Source of the DNA: DAIQNV01 sp038748775
GTDB taxonomy: Bacteria; Planctomycetota; Phycisphaerae; Phycisphaerales; UBA1924
Direction: 5' to 3'
Length of the DNA stretch: 64,000 nucleotides
Assembly: GCA_038748775.1 (NCBI GenBank)
Contig: JBCDIT010000004.1
Location: forward strand, 263,926-327,925
This document shows, one piece after another, positions 32,855-41,461 of this stretch. Position numbers and translations under genes: made by a program. Numbering within the stretch: the first letter of the stretch is position 1; each line of letters begins with the position of its first letter. The notes beneath the pieces were generated by a model. It saw only the letters and a list, made by a program, of their open reading frames with translations, was not told the origin of the DNA and did no database searches.

Positions 32855-33955
32855 ATGACACAGACCGCCTCGTCGACCTCGGTCCCTGACGGATTCGACC
32901 ATCTCCCGGGCACGATGCGTGCTCTGGTGAAAGACCGGCCAGGGGAGGGCCTTGGGTTTGACCCGTCGAGGCTCAGGCCCGGCGTGGGGCCCCGCGAGGT
33001 GTTGATCCGCGTTAAGAAGACCGGGATTTGCGGGACCGACCGCCATATTTGGCAGTGGGACGAGTGGGCCGCGAGCCGCATACCGATCGGAATCGTGACC
33101 GGGCACGAGTTCGCCGGCGAGGTCGCGGCGGTGGGGGCGGCGGTGACCCGATACTCGGTGGGCGATCGGGTGAGCGCCGAGGGGCATATTTCTGCGGGTC
33201 TCGACTACAACAGCAGGACCGGCAACGCCCACATCGCGAGGGACACGAAAATCCTGGGCGTCGACCGGGACGGGGTCTTCGCCGACTACGTGACGGTGCC
33301 CGAGGAGAACGTGTGGCCGATCCACCCGGAGATTTCGGATCGCGTCGCCGCGACGTTCGATCCGCTGGGCAACGCGGTGCACACGGTGATGGCGGCCGAC
33401 GTGAGCGCGAGGAGCGTTCTGATCTCTGGCGTCGGCATCATCGGGCTGATGGCCGTGACGGTGGCGAGGGCAGCGGGCGCGGCCCGGATTTTCTGCACCG
33501 ACGTGAACCCGGCCCGGCTCGAGTTGGCCAAGCGGCTCGGCGCCGTCGAGGCGTACGACGTGACGAAGGGCGACGGCTGGATCGGAGACGTTCAGGCGGC
33601 CTGCCACGGCGGCGAGGGCGTCGACGTGCTGCTCGAAATGTCGGGATCGAGCGCGGGGCTGACGGACGGGTTCCGGGCGCTTCGGAATGGGGGCACGGCG
33701 GCGCTGCTGGGCTTGCTTGCCAAGAGCCCGACGTTCGACTTCAACCAACACGTGATCTTCAAGGGCTGCACCGTGCTGGGGATCAACGGGCGGCGGATGT
33801 GGGAGACGTGGTACCAGATGGAAGAGCTGCTGCTCGGCGGTCGGCTCGAACTTGACGAGATCATCACCCACGAGTTCCCGGTGGAAGACTACGAGAAGGC
33901 GTTCGAAACCATGATCTCCGGGGAGGGGATCAAGGTTTTGGTCGACTTCGGGTGA
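32855..33955 (+). CDS. tdh: L-threonine 3-dehydrogenase, structural-zinc site lost
   Basis: Tdh oxidises L-threonine to 2-amino-3-oxobutyrate with NAD. Over 366 residues the match is clear: ICGTDRHIWQWDEWAASRIPIGIVTGHEFAGEV (catalytic zinc Cys 59, His 84, Glu 85), FDPLGNAVHT, the Rossmann turn GVGIIGLMA, LEMSGSSA, and GRRMWETWYQMEELL. The lobe that normally carries four structural-zinc cysteines reads GHISAGLDYNSRTGNAHIARD, with the four Cys positions replaced by Ala 114, Asp 117, Ser 120 and Ala 128 while the surrounding residues are conserved. The ATG at 32855 matches the family start; an upstream in-frame codon at 32822 is not needed. The next gene overlaps its TGA (GTGA). Confidence 0.93.
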   Translation: MTQTASSTSVPDGFDHLPGTMRALVKDRPGEGLGFDPSRLRPGVGPREVLIRVKKTGICGTDRHIWQWDEWAASRIPIGIVTGHEFAGEVAAVGAAVTRYSVGDRVSAEGHISAGLDYNSRTGNAHIARDTKILGVDRDGVFADYVTVPEENVWPIHPEISDRVAATFDPLGNAVHTVMAADVSARSVLISGVGIIGLMAVTVARAAGAARIFCTDVNPARLELAKRLGAVEAYDVTKGDGWIGDVQAACHGGEGVDVLLEMSGSSAGLTDGFRALRNGGTAALLGLLAKSPTFDFNQHVIFKGCTVLGINGRRMWETWYQMEELLLGGRLELDEIITHEFPVEDYEKAFETMISGEGIKVLVDFG

Positions 33956-34584
33956 TTCGCCGAACGATCGTGCTGGCGACGCTCCTCGTCCTCGCTGTTG
34001 GCGGGTGTCGCGAGGAGCGTTCTGTCTCGGGCACGCCCAACGATATCGGCGATGTTCCGATTAGCGAAACACTCGTCGCGTGGACGGACCTCATCGTCTG
34101 GGCAGAGACCGGCCACCGAGATCATTTCTTGGTGGTGAGCGAGTCCTCCGAAGAGTTTCGCTACCACGCGGCTTCGTTTCTTGCGAGGCTCGCCGACGCC
34201 GTTCGGATGCGGAGCGGCGCGGCGTGCGACGCGATCGGGTTCGAGATCGATCTGGCCGCGGACTGGCCGACTCCGATCACAACAGTCTCTGATGCGGAGT
34301 GCCCGATCGGAGGTGATGTCGAACGCTGGCTGACGGATGAGGTCGTCCTCAACGCCGCGGCGCACACCTTCGGCCGGTTGGGCTCCGTTGGTGCGGGGAT
34401 GGTCGCCGCGCGGAGCGAGGTCGGCTCGTACAACGCCGACGGTCTCGGGCGGGTGCGGCGCAACTACTGGGATGTCGAGGTTTTCAACGATCCGGGTCGC
34501 CGGCGTCGTGTCACGCTGGTGCTTCGGTGGCGTCAGAGCGTCGAAGGCGAGTCGGCGGAAGAAACGTTGCCTACTCGTCCTTGA
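33952..34584 (+). CDS. Predicted lipoprotein downstream of tdh
   Basis: A 210-residue protein with a short signal and lipobox (VGGC, Cys about residue 19). The mature part is mixed, with a helical stretch (FLARLADAVRMRSG), a Cys pair, and VTLVLRWRQS near the end. No family recognised. GTG start overlaps the tdh stop by four bases (GTGA), which makes translational coupling likely. Its 3' end overlaps the converging hscA-like gene by 14 bases, so the two transcripts collide there. Confidence 0.78.
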   Translation: MIRRTIVLATLLVLAVGGCREERSVSGTPNDIGDVPISETLVAWTDLIVWAETGHRDHFLVVSESSEEFRYHAASFLARLADAVRMRSGAACDAIGFEIDLAADWPTPITTVSDAECPIGGDVERWLTDEVVLNAAAHTFGRLGSVGAGMVAARSEVGSYNADGLGRVRRNYWDVEVFNDPGRRRRVTLVLRWRQSVEGESAEETLPTRP

Positions 34585-36538
34585 GCGTCGCGGTGATCGC
34601 GACCTCTTGCAGCGTCACGCTCGCCTGATCGAGCGCGTCCTTGGCCTTCGCGAACGCGTCCGCATCGACCGCTTTCCAGTCGAGCTTGGCGGCGCCGACG
34701 AGCTGGCGGAGCGTCTGGGCCTTGGCCTCGAGGTCGTCGCGGTAGGCCGGCTCGAGCTTGCCCGAGTGCTGGTCGAATCGTTCCTGGATCCACTTCAGAT
34801 CCAGCTCCGAGTTTGTGATCAGATCGACGATTCGGTGGCGGGTCATGTCCTCGCGGGCGTGGGCGTAGCTGTCGGCCTCGATGCGGTCGACCTCTTCGGG
34901 CGTGAGCCCATGGTTCGGGACGATCTGCAGCGATGCCCGCTTTCCCGAGCGTTTCTCGGTCGCTGAGACGCGGAGCACGCCGTTCGCGTCGACGAGGAAC
35001 TCGACCTTGAGTTGGGGGATGCCGGCGGGCATCGGGGGCAGGCCGGCGAGGTGGAACTCCCCCAGCGAGCGGCAGTCCTCGACCATCTCTCGTTCGCCCT
35101 GGACCACGTTGAGCTTGATCGAGACCTGCCCATCGACGTTTGTTGTGAACGTCTCGGTTGCGCGTGCAGGCACCGCCGAGTTCCGAACGATGAGTTTCGC
35201 GACGGCGCCGCCGGCGGTCTCGAGCCCGAGCGAGAGAGGGATCACGTCGAGCAGCAGCGCGCCCGTTGTCGACCCTGCGAGGATCGAGCCCTGCACCGCG
35301 GCGCCCAGGGCCACGACGGTGTCGGGGTTGAGGGCGGTGTAGGGCTCGACGCCGAAGACCTCGGCCGCGGTTTGGCGGATCAGCGGGATCCGGGTCGACC
35401 CTCCGACGAGGATGGCCCGGTCGACGCGTCCATCGACGAGTTCGCCTTTGGCGTCGCGCAGCGCTCGTTCGCACGCGGCTCTCGTTCGATCGGCCCAGGG
35501 TTTGATCAACGCCTCGAACTCGTCTCGGGTCATCGTGCGCCGGTAAGGCTCCGCAGCGCCGGTCGCGATCTCGACAAAAGCTTCGCTTCGGTCGCTCAGC
35601 GTGTGCTTGACGGACCGGGCGAACGCGTTCAACGCGCGCCGGGTCTGCGCCGGGAGCGTGTTGGCCTGAGCATCGATGCCCATTTCAGTCAGAAACAGCT
35701 TGACGAGCGTGTGGTCGATGTCGTCGCCGCCCAGCCTGGTATCGCCGGCGGTCGCGAGAACCTGGAAGAAACTCGGCTCGGTCGCGTCTTGGTTGTCGTC
35801 CGCGGCGCCGGGGATGATGCGGAGGATCGAGACGTCGAACGTCCCGCCGCCCAGGTCGTACACGGCGACCGTTTGGGGCTCGGCGTTCCGAGCCGCGTCT
35901 CTGTCGGCGCCGATGCCGTAAGCGAGCGCCGCGGCGGTTGGTTCGTTGACGATCCGGACGACGTCGAGGCCGGCGAGGCGCCCGGCATCTCTGGTGGCTT
36001 GTCTCTGGGCGTCGTCGAAGTAGGCCGGCACGGTGACCACCGCTTTACTGACCGGTTGGCCCAGCACGCCCTCTGCCCGGCTCCTGAGTTCGGCCAGAAT
36101 GTCGGCTGAGACTTCTTGCGGGGTCAAAACGACGTCTTCTTGAGCACTGGGCCCGGGAACGGCGACGCGGGCCGTATCGTGCTCGCCCTGGACCACGCGA
36201 TAGCTGAGATAGGGCAGATCGGGCCGGGAGTCGGCGATGCTTCGCCCCATAAGTCGTTTGACAGAGCCGATTGTGTTCAGCGGGTGGTCCGCCGCGGCAT
36301 CCGTGACGTCTTCGCCCAGGCGAGCAAACAGGCCTTTGGGCTTGCTCGGGTCCGGTTCGTACCGGACCACACTGGGAAGAATCGGGTTCTCGCCCGGGTT
36401 GTGCAAGATCCGCGGCCCTGCGGCGTCTGCGAAGGCGACCAGGCTGTTGGTCGTGCCCAAGTCGATGCCCAGGATTGGCTCGGGACCGGATGCGGAGTTG
36501 GAACGCGGCGCCGGGGCATCGGTAGACGGGTGGGACAT
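34571..36538 (-). CDS. hscA: Hsp70-family chaperone, HscA-like
   Basis: Hsp70 chaperone of the HscA type, which assists iron-sulfur cluster transfer. The 655 residues have the nucleotide-binding domain (GIDLGTTNSLVAF, VVTVPAYFDDAQRQATRDA, NEPTAAALAYG, VYDLGGGTFDVSIL, AILVGGSTRIPLI) and a substrate-binding domain with DVIPLSLGLETAGG, VVQGEREMVEDCRSLGEFHLAGLPPMPAG, which match HscA better than DnaK. It lacks the long acidic DnaK C-terminal tail. No hscB, iscS or fdx neighbours are present, so a generic Hsp70 role is possible. The interval of 96 bases to the divergent thioredoxin-fusion gene should hold both promoters. Confidence 0.88.
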   Translation of the reverse strand: MSHPSTDAPAPRSNSASGPEPILGIDLGTTNSLVAFADAAGPRILHNPGENPILPSVVRYEPDPSKPKGLFARLGEDVTDAAADHPLNTIGSVKRLMGRSIADSRPDLPYLSYRVVQGEHDTARVAVPGPSAQEDVVLTPQEVSADILAELRSRAEGVLGQPVSKAVVTVPAYFDDAQRQATRDAGRLAGLDVVRIVNEPTAAALAYGIGADRDAARNAEPQTVAVYDLGGGTFDVSILRIIPGAADDNQDATEPSFFQVLATAGDTRLGGDDIDHTLVKLFLTEMGIDAQANTLPAQTRRALNAFARSVKHTLSDRSEAFVEIATGAAEPYRRTMTRDEFEALIKPWADRTRAACERALRDAKGELVDGRVDRAILVGGSTRIPLIRQTAAEVFGVEPYTALNPDTVVALGAAVQGSILAGSTTGALLLDVIPLSLGLETAGGAVAKLIVRNSAVPARATETFTTNVDGQVSIKLNVVQGEREMVEDCRSLGEFHLAGLPPMPAGIPQLKVEFLVDANGVLRVSATEKRSGKRASLQIVPNHGLTPEEVDRIEADSYAHAREDMTRHRIVDLITNSELDLKWIQERFDQHSGKLEPAYRDDLEAKAQTLRQLVGAAKLDWKAVDADAFAKAKDALDQASVTLQEVAITATLKDE

Positions 36539-36634
36539 GCCCGGACGCTACGGATGATCGGGGCCCTGGAGCAAGGCGGAGGGGTCGGTAGGGCGTACGA
36601 TCGCCGCGGATCGGGAACCGACGGGAGCGGAACC

Positions 36635-38008
36635 ATGATGAAGACACTTTGGGCGAGCGTGTGCGTTGCGGTGGTCACTGTGGCCCCTGCCTGGGCTCAG
36701 TCGGCGGGCGCTGTGATGCAGCGGGCCGTAGAGGCCGCGAGCGGGCTGCAGAGCCTTGAGATGAAGGCGACCCTCAAGGGCGAGGGCGGCTTTGCGATGC
36801 TGCTCCCTGCCGGCGATGCGACGGTGAAGATGGCCAAGGCCCGCGATGAGGGCGAGGTCGTTTTCGACGCCTACGTGGAAGGCAAGATCAAGTCCAAGGC
36901 CGATGGCGACGAGGCCCCTGTGGACGTGAAAGTCCATCGGACGCTGACGAAGACGACGTCGGTCGAGGATCCCAAGAAGCTCGTCCACGAGCTCTCGGGA
37001 TGGCAGACACGGACCTGGGACGGCTCGCTTGATCTCTACGTGACCCCCTGGCAACTCGCAACCGAATCGCCCTACGCGCGCGAAATGGAAGCGGTCAACG
37101 TGACCTACGAGGGCGAGGCGAGCGTCTCCGGCGAGGCGGTCGACGTGGTGCTCGTTCAGTATCCGGAGCGTGACAAGAGCCAGCGTCGCGGCAACGCGAA
37201 CCCGCTCGATGCCTTTAGCAAGGCCAAGTGGTCGTTCAGCAAGGCCGACGGCCTGCCGCGTCGCATCGAGTGGATGGGAGGCGGGGGCGGTCTGAGCCTC
37301 AACGTGATCGTCGAGTTCAGCGATCTCCGGTCGAACACCGGGATCGAGGCCGACTCGTTCGAGATCGCAACCCCAGAGGGGTATCAGACCCGGAGCCGAG
37401 TCGCGACGACGACCCGCGAAGGGCCGAGCGTCGGGCGGGTCGATCCGCGATCTCGACGCACCGAGCAACGCGATCCAAGGGATGAACAGCCGCTCGAGCC
37501 GGCGCCGATGCCGGTGGCTGTAAAGCCGGCGTTCGACCCCGCTCCGGACTTCGAGGTCGCGACCGTCGACGGCGATAGCGTGACCAAGGAGAGCCTCGCT
37601 GGTCAGGTCAGCGTGTTCTACTTCTGGGGCACGTGGTGCGCCCCTTGCCGCGCGTTCAGCCCACTGGTTAGCGAACTTGTCGACACGTTCGAGGGCAAGC
37701 CCGTTGGCGTGTACGGACTTGCCGTCCGGGAGCGCGACCCGAACGCGCCGGCCGCGTTTCTTGCCGAGAAGGGGTACAAGCACACGCTCTTGCTCGGTGC
37801 GCCGGGCAGCGGCCGTGTCGGGGCCGATACGGCCGCTCGGGCGTTCCGCGTCCGCGTGTATCCGACGATCGCGGTCATCGGGGCCGAGGGTGAGCTTCTC
37901 GGGGCTTGGAGGCCCACGAGGGACAAGACGCCGGCCGAGATCGTTGGGGAGGTCGAGGCGAGCGTGACGAGCTATCTCGAGGACCACTCCTCGAAGCTCG
38001 AAGGCTGA
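36635..38008 (+). CDS. Exported protein with N-terminal carrier-like domain and thioredoxin domain
   Basis: A 457-residue exported protein (signal ASVCVAVVTVAPAWAQ). Residues about 25-240 look like a beta-rich domain of the DUF2092/LolA-like type (QSLEMKATLKGEGGFAMLLPAG, SGWQTRTWDGSLDLYVTP, RRIEWMGGGGGLSLNVIVEFSD), followed by a charged linker. The C-terminal 150 residues are a TlpA/ResA-type thioredoxin domain with the redox motif WGTWCAPCRAF and AFRVRVYPTIAVIGAEG (cis-Pro loop VYPT). It would act as a thiol-disulfide protein in the periplasm. ATG 36635 follows GGGAGCGG; a second ATG three bases on is equivalent. A strong terminator follows at 38036. Confidence 0.9.
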   Translation: MMKTLWASVCVAVVTVAPAWAQSAGAVMQRAVEAASGLQSLEMKATLKGEGGFAMLLPAGDATVKMAKARDEGEVVFDAYVEGKIKSKADGDEAPVDVKVHRTLTKTTSVEDPKKLVHELSGWQTRTWDGSLDLYVTPWQLATESPYAREMEAVNVTYEGEASVSGEAVDVVLVQYPERDKSQRRGNANPLDAFSKAKWSFSKADGLPRRIEWMGGGGGLSLNVIVEFSDLRSNTGIEADSFEIATPEGYQTRSRVATTTREGPSVGRVDPRSRRTEQRDPRDEQPLEPAPMPVAVKPAFDPAPDFEVATVDGDSVTKESLAGQVSVFYFWGTWCAPCRAFSPLVSELVDTFEGKPVGVYGLAVRERDPNAPAAFLAEKGYKHTLLLGAPGSGRVGADTAARAFRVRVYPTIAVIGAEGELLGAWRPTRDKTPAEIVGEVEASVTSYLEDHSSKLEG

Positions 38009-38035
38009 TCAAACAGCAGTGTCGGGGGACAGCTT

Positions 38036-38074
38036 CGCCACCGTGTCGCTTGCGGCACGGTGGCGTTGTTCTTT
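38036..38074 (+). terminator. Rho-independent terminator
   Basis: A 10-bp stem CGCCACCGTG (38036-38045) and CACGGTGGCG (38056-38065) with a 10-base loop is followed by TTGTTCTTT. It closes the thioredoxin-fusion gene and sits beside the fabF stop at 38073. Confidence 0.9.
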
Positions 38075-39383
38075 AACCTTCGTATCGGGCCAGGATCAGC
38101 GTGACGTTGTGCCCGCCGAAGCCGAAGGTGTTGTTCATCGCGTACCGCACTGGCTGCTCGCGTGCGTCGTTGGCGACGAGATCAATGTCGAACTCGTCGT
38201 CGGGGTTGTCGAGGTTGGCGGTGGGGGCGATGAGTCCGTCGCGGACCGCGTGAATGCACGCGATGCTCTCAACCCCGCCCGATGCGCCCAGGGCGTGGCC
38301 GTGCACGCCCTTGGTCGAGCTCATGAGCAGCTTGCCACCGGTCGACTTCCGCGCGTGGTCTCCGAAGACCCCGAGCACGGCGGTGACTTCCGCGGCGTCG
38401 CCCAGCGGCGTTGAAGTGCCGTGGGCGTTGATGTAGTCGATATCGGTCGGGTCGAGCCCGGCATCGGCGAGCGCCCACTCCATCGAGCGGGATGCGCCGC
38501 CCCCGCCCTCATCGGGCGCGGTGATGTGGTAGGCATCGGCCGAGTTCCCGTATCCGACGAGTTCGGCGTGGATCGTTGCTCCTCGGGCGAGCGCGTGCTC
38601 GAGGCTCTCGATGACCAAGATGCCGGCGCCCTCGGCCAGGAGGAACCCGTCGCGGTCTTTGTCGAACGGGCGGCTCGCACGTGCCGGGTCGTCGTTTCTG
38701 GTGCTCAGCGCCTTCATGGTCATGAAGGCACCGAGGCAGAGCGGGGTGACCGCGGCTTCGGTTCCGCCTGTCACCATGATGTCGGCGTGTCCGCGACGGA
38801 TGTAGTTCACCGCGTCGCCAATGGCGTGACCCGAACTTGCGCACGCCGTGGCGTGGGCCGAGCAGGGGCCCTTGAGGCCGAATCGAATGGACACGTTGCC
38901 CGCGGTGGCGTTTGCCATCAGCCTGGGAACGGTGAAGGGGCTGATCCGGTCTGGTCCGCGCGCTTTGAGGGTGTGAGCGGTTTGTTCGATGGTGGCGATA
39001 CCGCCGACCCCCGACCCAATGACGACGCCGCAGCGGGATCGGTCTTCGGCCTCGAAATCAATACCGGCATGGGCGACCGCCTCAGCGGCCGCGCCAACAC
39101 CAAGCACAGTGCACCGATCGAGGCGTTTGGCCTCGCGGTGCTCCATGTATGCGGCAACGTCGAGGTCTTTGACCTGGCCCCCGATACGAGATGTCCAGGT
39201 ATCCTTGAAGCCCTCAAGAACCGCGGGGTCGATGGTCGCGATACCGCTCTTGGCGGTGCGCATCGAATCCCAGGTCTCGTTGGCGTTGTTGCCGACACAG
39301 GTGACTGCGCCGTAACCAGTAATGACAACGCGGCGGCCCTTCGGGCCTTCAGTATGGGCGGGGTTCGCCTGTGTTTTCGTCAT
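38073..39383 (-). CDS. fabF: 3-oxoacyl-ACP synthase II (FabF/KAS II)
   Basis: FabF condenses malonyl-ACP with acyl-ACP in fatty-acid elongation. The 436 residues contain the thiolase-fold catalytic set: Cys 181 in TACASSGHA, histidine in NAHGTSTPLGD, and KGVHGHALGASG. The last motif is usually KSxTGH(L/A)LGAAG, so a serine/threonine is replaced by valine-histidine (GVH) but the His and Lys remain. It also has the conserved FDKDRDGFLLAEGAG. It follows acpP on the same strand after 108 bases, the common fatty-acid gene order. Confidence 0.96.
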   Translation of the reverse strand: MTKTQANPAHTEGPKGRRVVITGYGAVTCVGNNANETWDSMRTAKSGIATIDPAVLEGFKDTWTSRIGGQVKDLDVAAYMEHREAKRLDRCTVLGVGAAAEAVAHAGIDFEAEDRSRCGVVIGSGVGGIATIEQTAHTLKARGPDRISPFTVPRLMANATAGNVSIRFGLKGPCSAHATACASSGHAIGDAVNYIRRGHADIMVTGGTEAAVTPLCLGAFMTMKALSTRNDDPARASRPFDKDRDGFLLAEGAGILVIESLEHALARGATIHAELVGYGNSADAYHITAPDEGGGGASRSMEWALADAGLDPTDIDYINAHGTSTPLGDAAEVTAVLGVFGDHARKSTGGKLLMSSTKGVHGHALGASGGVESIACIHAVRDGLIAPTANLDNPDDEFDIDLVANDAREQPVRYAMNNTFGFGGHNVTLILARYEG

Positions 39384-39491
39384 GCGTTCGTCGCAGAGGG
39401 CGCCATGGCCGCGTTGCGACGCCGCGATGCTCGGGGACGGATCCCGGGCGGCCGCGGGCCAGCGCCGGCTGCGATGGCGCTGTGGGTGTGG

Positions 39492-39737
39492 TTAGAGCCC
39501 GTGCGCTTGCTTGATGAATTCGATTGCTTCACCGACGGTCTTGATCTTTTCGGCTTGTTCGTCCGGGATCGATGTCTCGAACTCATCCTCGAACTCCATC
39601 ACGAGTTCGACGGTGTCGAGGCTGTCGGCGTTGAGGTCTTCAACGAAGCTCGTAGCGCGGGAGATCTTGGCCTTATCGGCGCCCATCTGCTCGGCGACGA
39701 TATCGATCACCTTCGCTTCGATTTCCTGCTCGGTCAC
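39492..39737 (-). CDS. acpP: Acyl carrier protein
   Basis: The 81-residue protein carries the acyl chain on 4'-phosphopantetheine attached to Ser 39 within NADSLDTVELVM. The rest is the usual acidic helical bundle, ending with DEQAEKIKTVGEAIEFI. GTG start at 39737 with GGAG about ten bases upstream. It is the first gene of the acpP-fabF pair; the promoter should lie in the long gap 39738-39990. Confidence 0.97.
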   Translation of the reverse strand: MTEQEIEAKVIDIVAEQMGADKAKISRATSFVEDLNADSLDTVELVMEFEDEFETSIPDEQAEKIKTVGEAIEFIKQAHGL

Positions 39738-39994
39738 GCTGTGTTCTCCAAGAGTCGGTCCGGCGGCTCCGACGCGGACCGGGGGGACGCGCCCCCGTGG
39801 CGGCGATTGTAGCCGAGACGGTCCAATCGTCGCGGTAGCGCGAAGGGAATGTGAGGATCGGGACCCGGGCGCACGTAAATCCCTAGATAAGGGGGATGCT
39901 GTTGTTCCGGGTTGGCCGGAGTCGTTTCGGCAGTGCTATCTCGCGGCAAACGACGGGTGCATCGCAAGCAGGGCCGCTTCGGGAGGGAATGTGC
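39738..39994. other. Leader/intergenic stretch upstream of acpP
   Basis: The stretch of about 260 bases has no convincing gene. A minus-strand frame of 77 codons covers it (39734-39967), is rich in Pro and Arg, and overlaps the acpP start by four bases; it may be chance. This is the likely position of the acpP promoter, but I could not pick a convincing box pair. Confidence 0.4.
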
Positions 39995-40057
39995 AACCGC
40001 GGACTTCTGCCTTCGAACGAGGTTGTCGATGAGCAGGTCGTTCTGGCCGGGCTCGCA
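39995..40057 (+). repeat. Duplicated 63-bp element, copy 1
   Basis: This copy shares 59 of 63 bases with copy 2 at 40518-40580. It begins AACCGCGGACTTC and contains TTCGAACGAGGTTGTCGATG. Similarity continues weakly to the shared CACCGGCT at 40073-40080. Copy 1 ends 54 bases before the ATG at 40112. Confidence 0.85.
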
Positions 40058-40111
40058 CGACTGCGATTATGACACCGGCTACAAGGGCCCTCGTGAGAGG
40101 AATCCAAGCCG

Positions 40112-40417
40112 ATGCTGCCATCTTCTCAAAACGACGCTCTTTCGCATCAGGTCGGCGCCTTGCTTCAGGCCGCTCACGACCGTGTCCAATTGGTACCTGA
40201 AGCCAGCACGCGATCGGAGGCCGAGCGTCCTGAAATTGGCCTCCTGTCTTCGGCAGCGAACGGAAACACACCGCCATGGACGCGCGATCGACGGGGGCGA
40301 GCCTCTTGGTTCTGGCTCGTTGCCGGTCTCGTGATCGTCGTCAGCCTGACGCGGTCTGTTGAGTTCACTATTCGGATTGGCGAACAGGGCCAGGCTGGCA
40401 CCTTTGAACCCCCCTAA
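40112..40417 (+). CDS. Small putative membrane protein
   Basis: A 101-residue frame starting at ATG 40112 with GAGAGGA about nine bases upstream. The first 65 residues are hydrophilic; the end holds a likely membrane helix (WFWLVAGLVIVVSL). No family recognised. It lies between the two copies of the 63-bp element, each placed similarly upstream of a start codon. Base use is less biased than in surrounding genes, so reality is uncertain. Confidence 0.38.
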   Translation: MLPSSQNDALSHQVGALLQAAHDRVQLVPEASTRSEAERPEIGLLSSAANGNTPPWTRDRRGRASWFWLVAGLVIVVSLTRSVEFTIRIGEQGQAGTFEPP

Positions 40418-40517
40418 GCCGGCTAGACGTTCGCCATCCGCAGCCGCTATGACCGTGTTATCCCCCAAGAAGTACGGGATATGCGGCTCGGGCGGACGGC
40501 ACGGGTACGAAATGCGG

Positions 40518-40580
40518 AACCGCGGACTTCGGCATTCGAACGAGGTTGTCGATGAGCAGGCCGTTCTGGCCGGGCTTGCA
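40518..40580 (+). repeat. Duplicated 63-bp element, copy 2
   Basis: Second copy of the element at 39995-40057, four mismatches. A shared CACCGGCT follows at 40595-40602. It lies 55 bases before the ATG at 40636. Both copies leave open frames on both strands (minus: PGQNGLLIDNLVRMPKSAV and similar), so a decayed coding origin is also possible. Confidence 0.85.
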
Positions 40581-40635
40581 GGATGCAGCGACCCCACCGG
40601 CTAAGTCCCCTCGCCTGAAGTGAGGAGTGGAGTCG

Positions 40636-41448
40636 ATGTCGAGCATGCCGATGCAACCAGACGCGTTCGCGGAACAAGTGGTCTCCCTTTTGAGATCGAT
40701 GCAGCCCGAGTATGAGGTCATCCTCGTCGGGCCCAGCGAACTCCTCGTCAATGGCCGTCGCTTGGATCTCGACAACCTCTTCCGGATGGTGTCGCACGAG
40801 CCCGGGCGAGGGCAGGAGATCGTCGAGCACTTCCTCGACCAGCTCTTCACTGGCGACGCGCTCGATATGGCCGACCTCCCCCTCGACTTGGCTAGGGGTC
40901 GGATCATGCCGCGCATCCAGCCCGAGTCGATCTTCACGCATCTGAGCCGCGAGCTGGTGGCCCACGTCCCGTTTGTGAACGACACGGTCATCGTCTTCGT
41001 GACCGATCTGCCCCAGATGACCGTCAGCATCACGACCGAGCAGGTCGTCCGCTGGGGCATCGATACCGACGAGCTCGAGTCGATCGCACGAGCGAACCTC
41101 GAGACGTACGCCCCGGAGCTTTCGTTCCAAGCGATCGAGAGCCGGGAGGGTGGCAAGGCGGTCATCGTCAGCGAGCAAGACGGGTACGACGCCGCGAGGC
41201 TGCTGCTCGGAGGGCTCTACCGCCAACTCGGCCCGATGCTCGGCGGCGATTTCTTCGTTGCGACGCCGGCCCGCGACATGTTCGTCGCGATGAGCACGGG
41301 GCCTGCGCAGTTTGTCGAGCGACTCCGCACGCGGGTCTCCGAAGACTACGAACGCATGCCCTACCCCATCACCGGAGAGCTGTTCTACGTCACGCAGGAC
41401 GGCGTTGCCGGAACAATGGGCCCAGGGCTGATCTCCGACGCGGCGTGA
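40636..41448 (+). CDS. DUF1444-like protein
   Basis: A 270-residue cytoplasmic protein. The features look like the DUF1444 (YtpQ) family: an N-terminal helical region binding domain (NLFRMVSHEPGRGQEIVEHFLDQL), IMPRIQP, FVTDLPQMTVSITTEQVVRWGI, and a C-terminal domain with GGDFFVATPARDMFVAMSTG. Function of this family is unknown. ATG 40636 has GAGGAG a few bases before it; a GTG at 40627 is in frame. It follows copy 2 of the 63-bp element. Confidence 0.75.
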   Translation: MSSMPMQPDAFAEQVVSLLRSMQPEYEVILVGPSELLVNGRRLDLDNLFRMVSHEPGRGQEIVEHFLDQLFTGDALDMADLPLDLARGRIMPRIQPESIFTHLSRELVAHVPFVNDTVIVFVTDLPQMTVSITTEQVVRWGIDTDELESIARANLETYAPELSFQAIESREGGKAVIVSEQDGYDAARLLLGGLYRQLGPMLGGDFFVATPARDMFVAMSTGPAQFVERLRTRVSEDYERMPYPITGELFYVTQDGVAGTMGPGLISDAA

Positions 41449-41461
41449 GCCGACTCTCGCG

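Noticed and set aside
36116..36634. Upstream extension of the thioredoxin-fusion gene
   Set aside because: The added residues run antisense to hscA; the ATG at 36635 gives a proper signal peptide.
39734..39967. 77-residue minus-strand frame upstream of acpP
   Set aside because: Pro/Arg-rich with no motif and no ribosome binding site; more likely leader sequence of acpP.
39995..40602. Duplicated 63-bp element as an integron attC or CRISPR repeat
   Set aside because: Only two copies, about 520 bases apart, no attC core inverted sites and no regular spacers.
40447..41226. 259-residue minus-strand frame opposite the DUF1444-like gene
   Set aside because: Antisense of a gene with clear domain pattern; Arg/Asp/His-rich.
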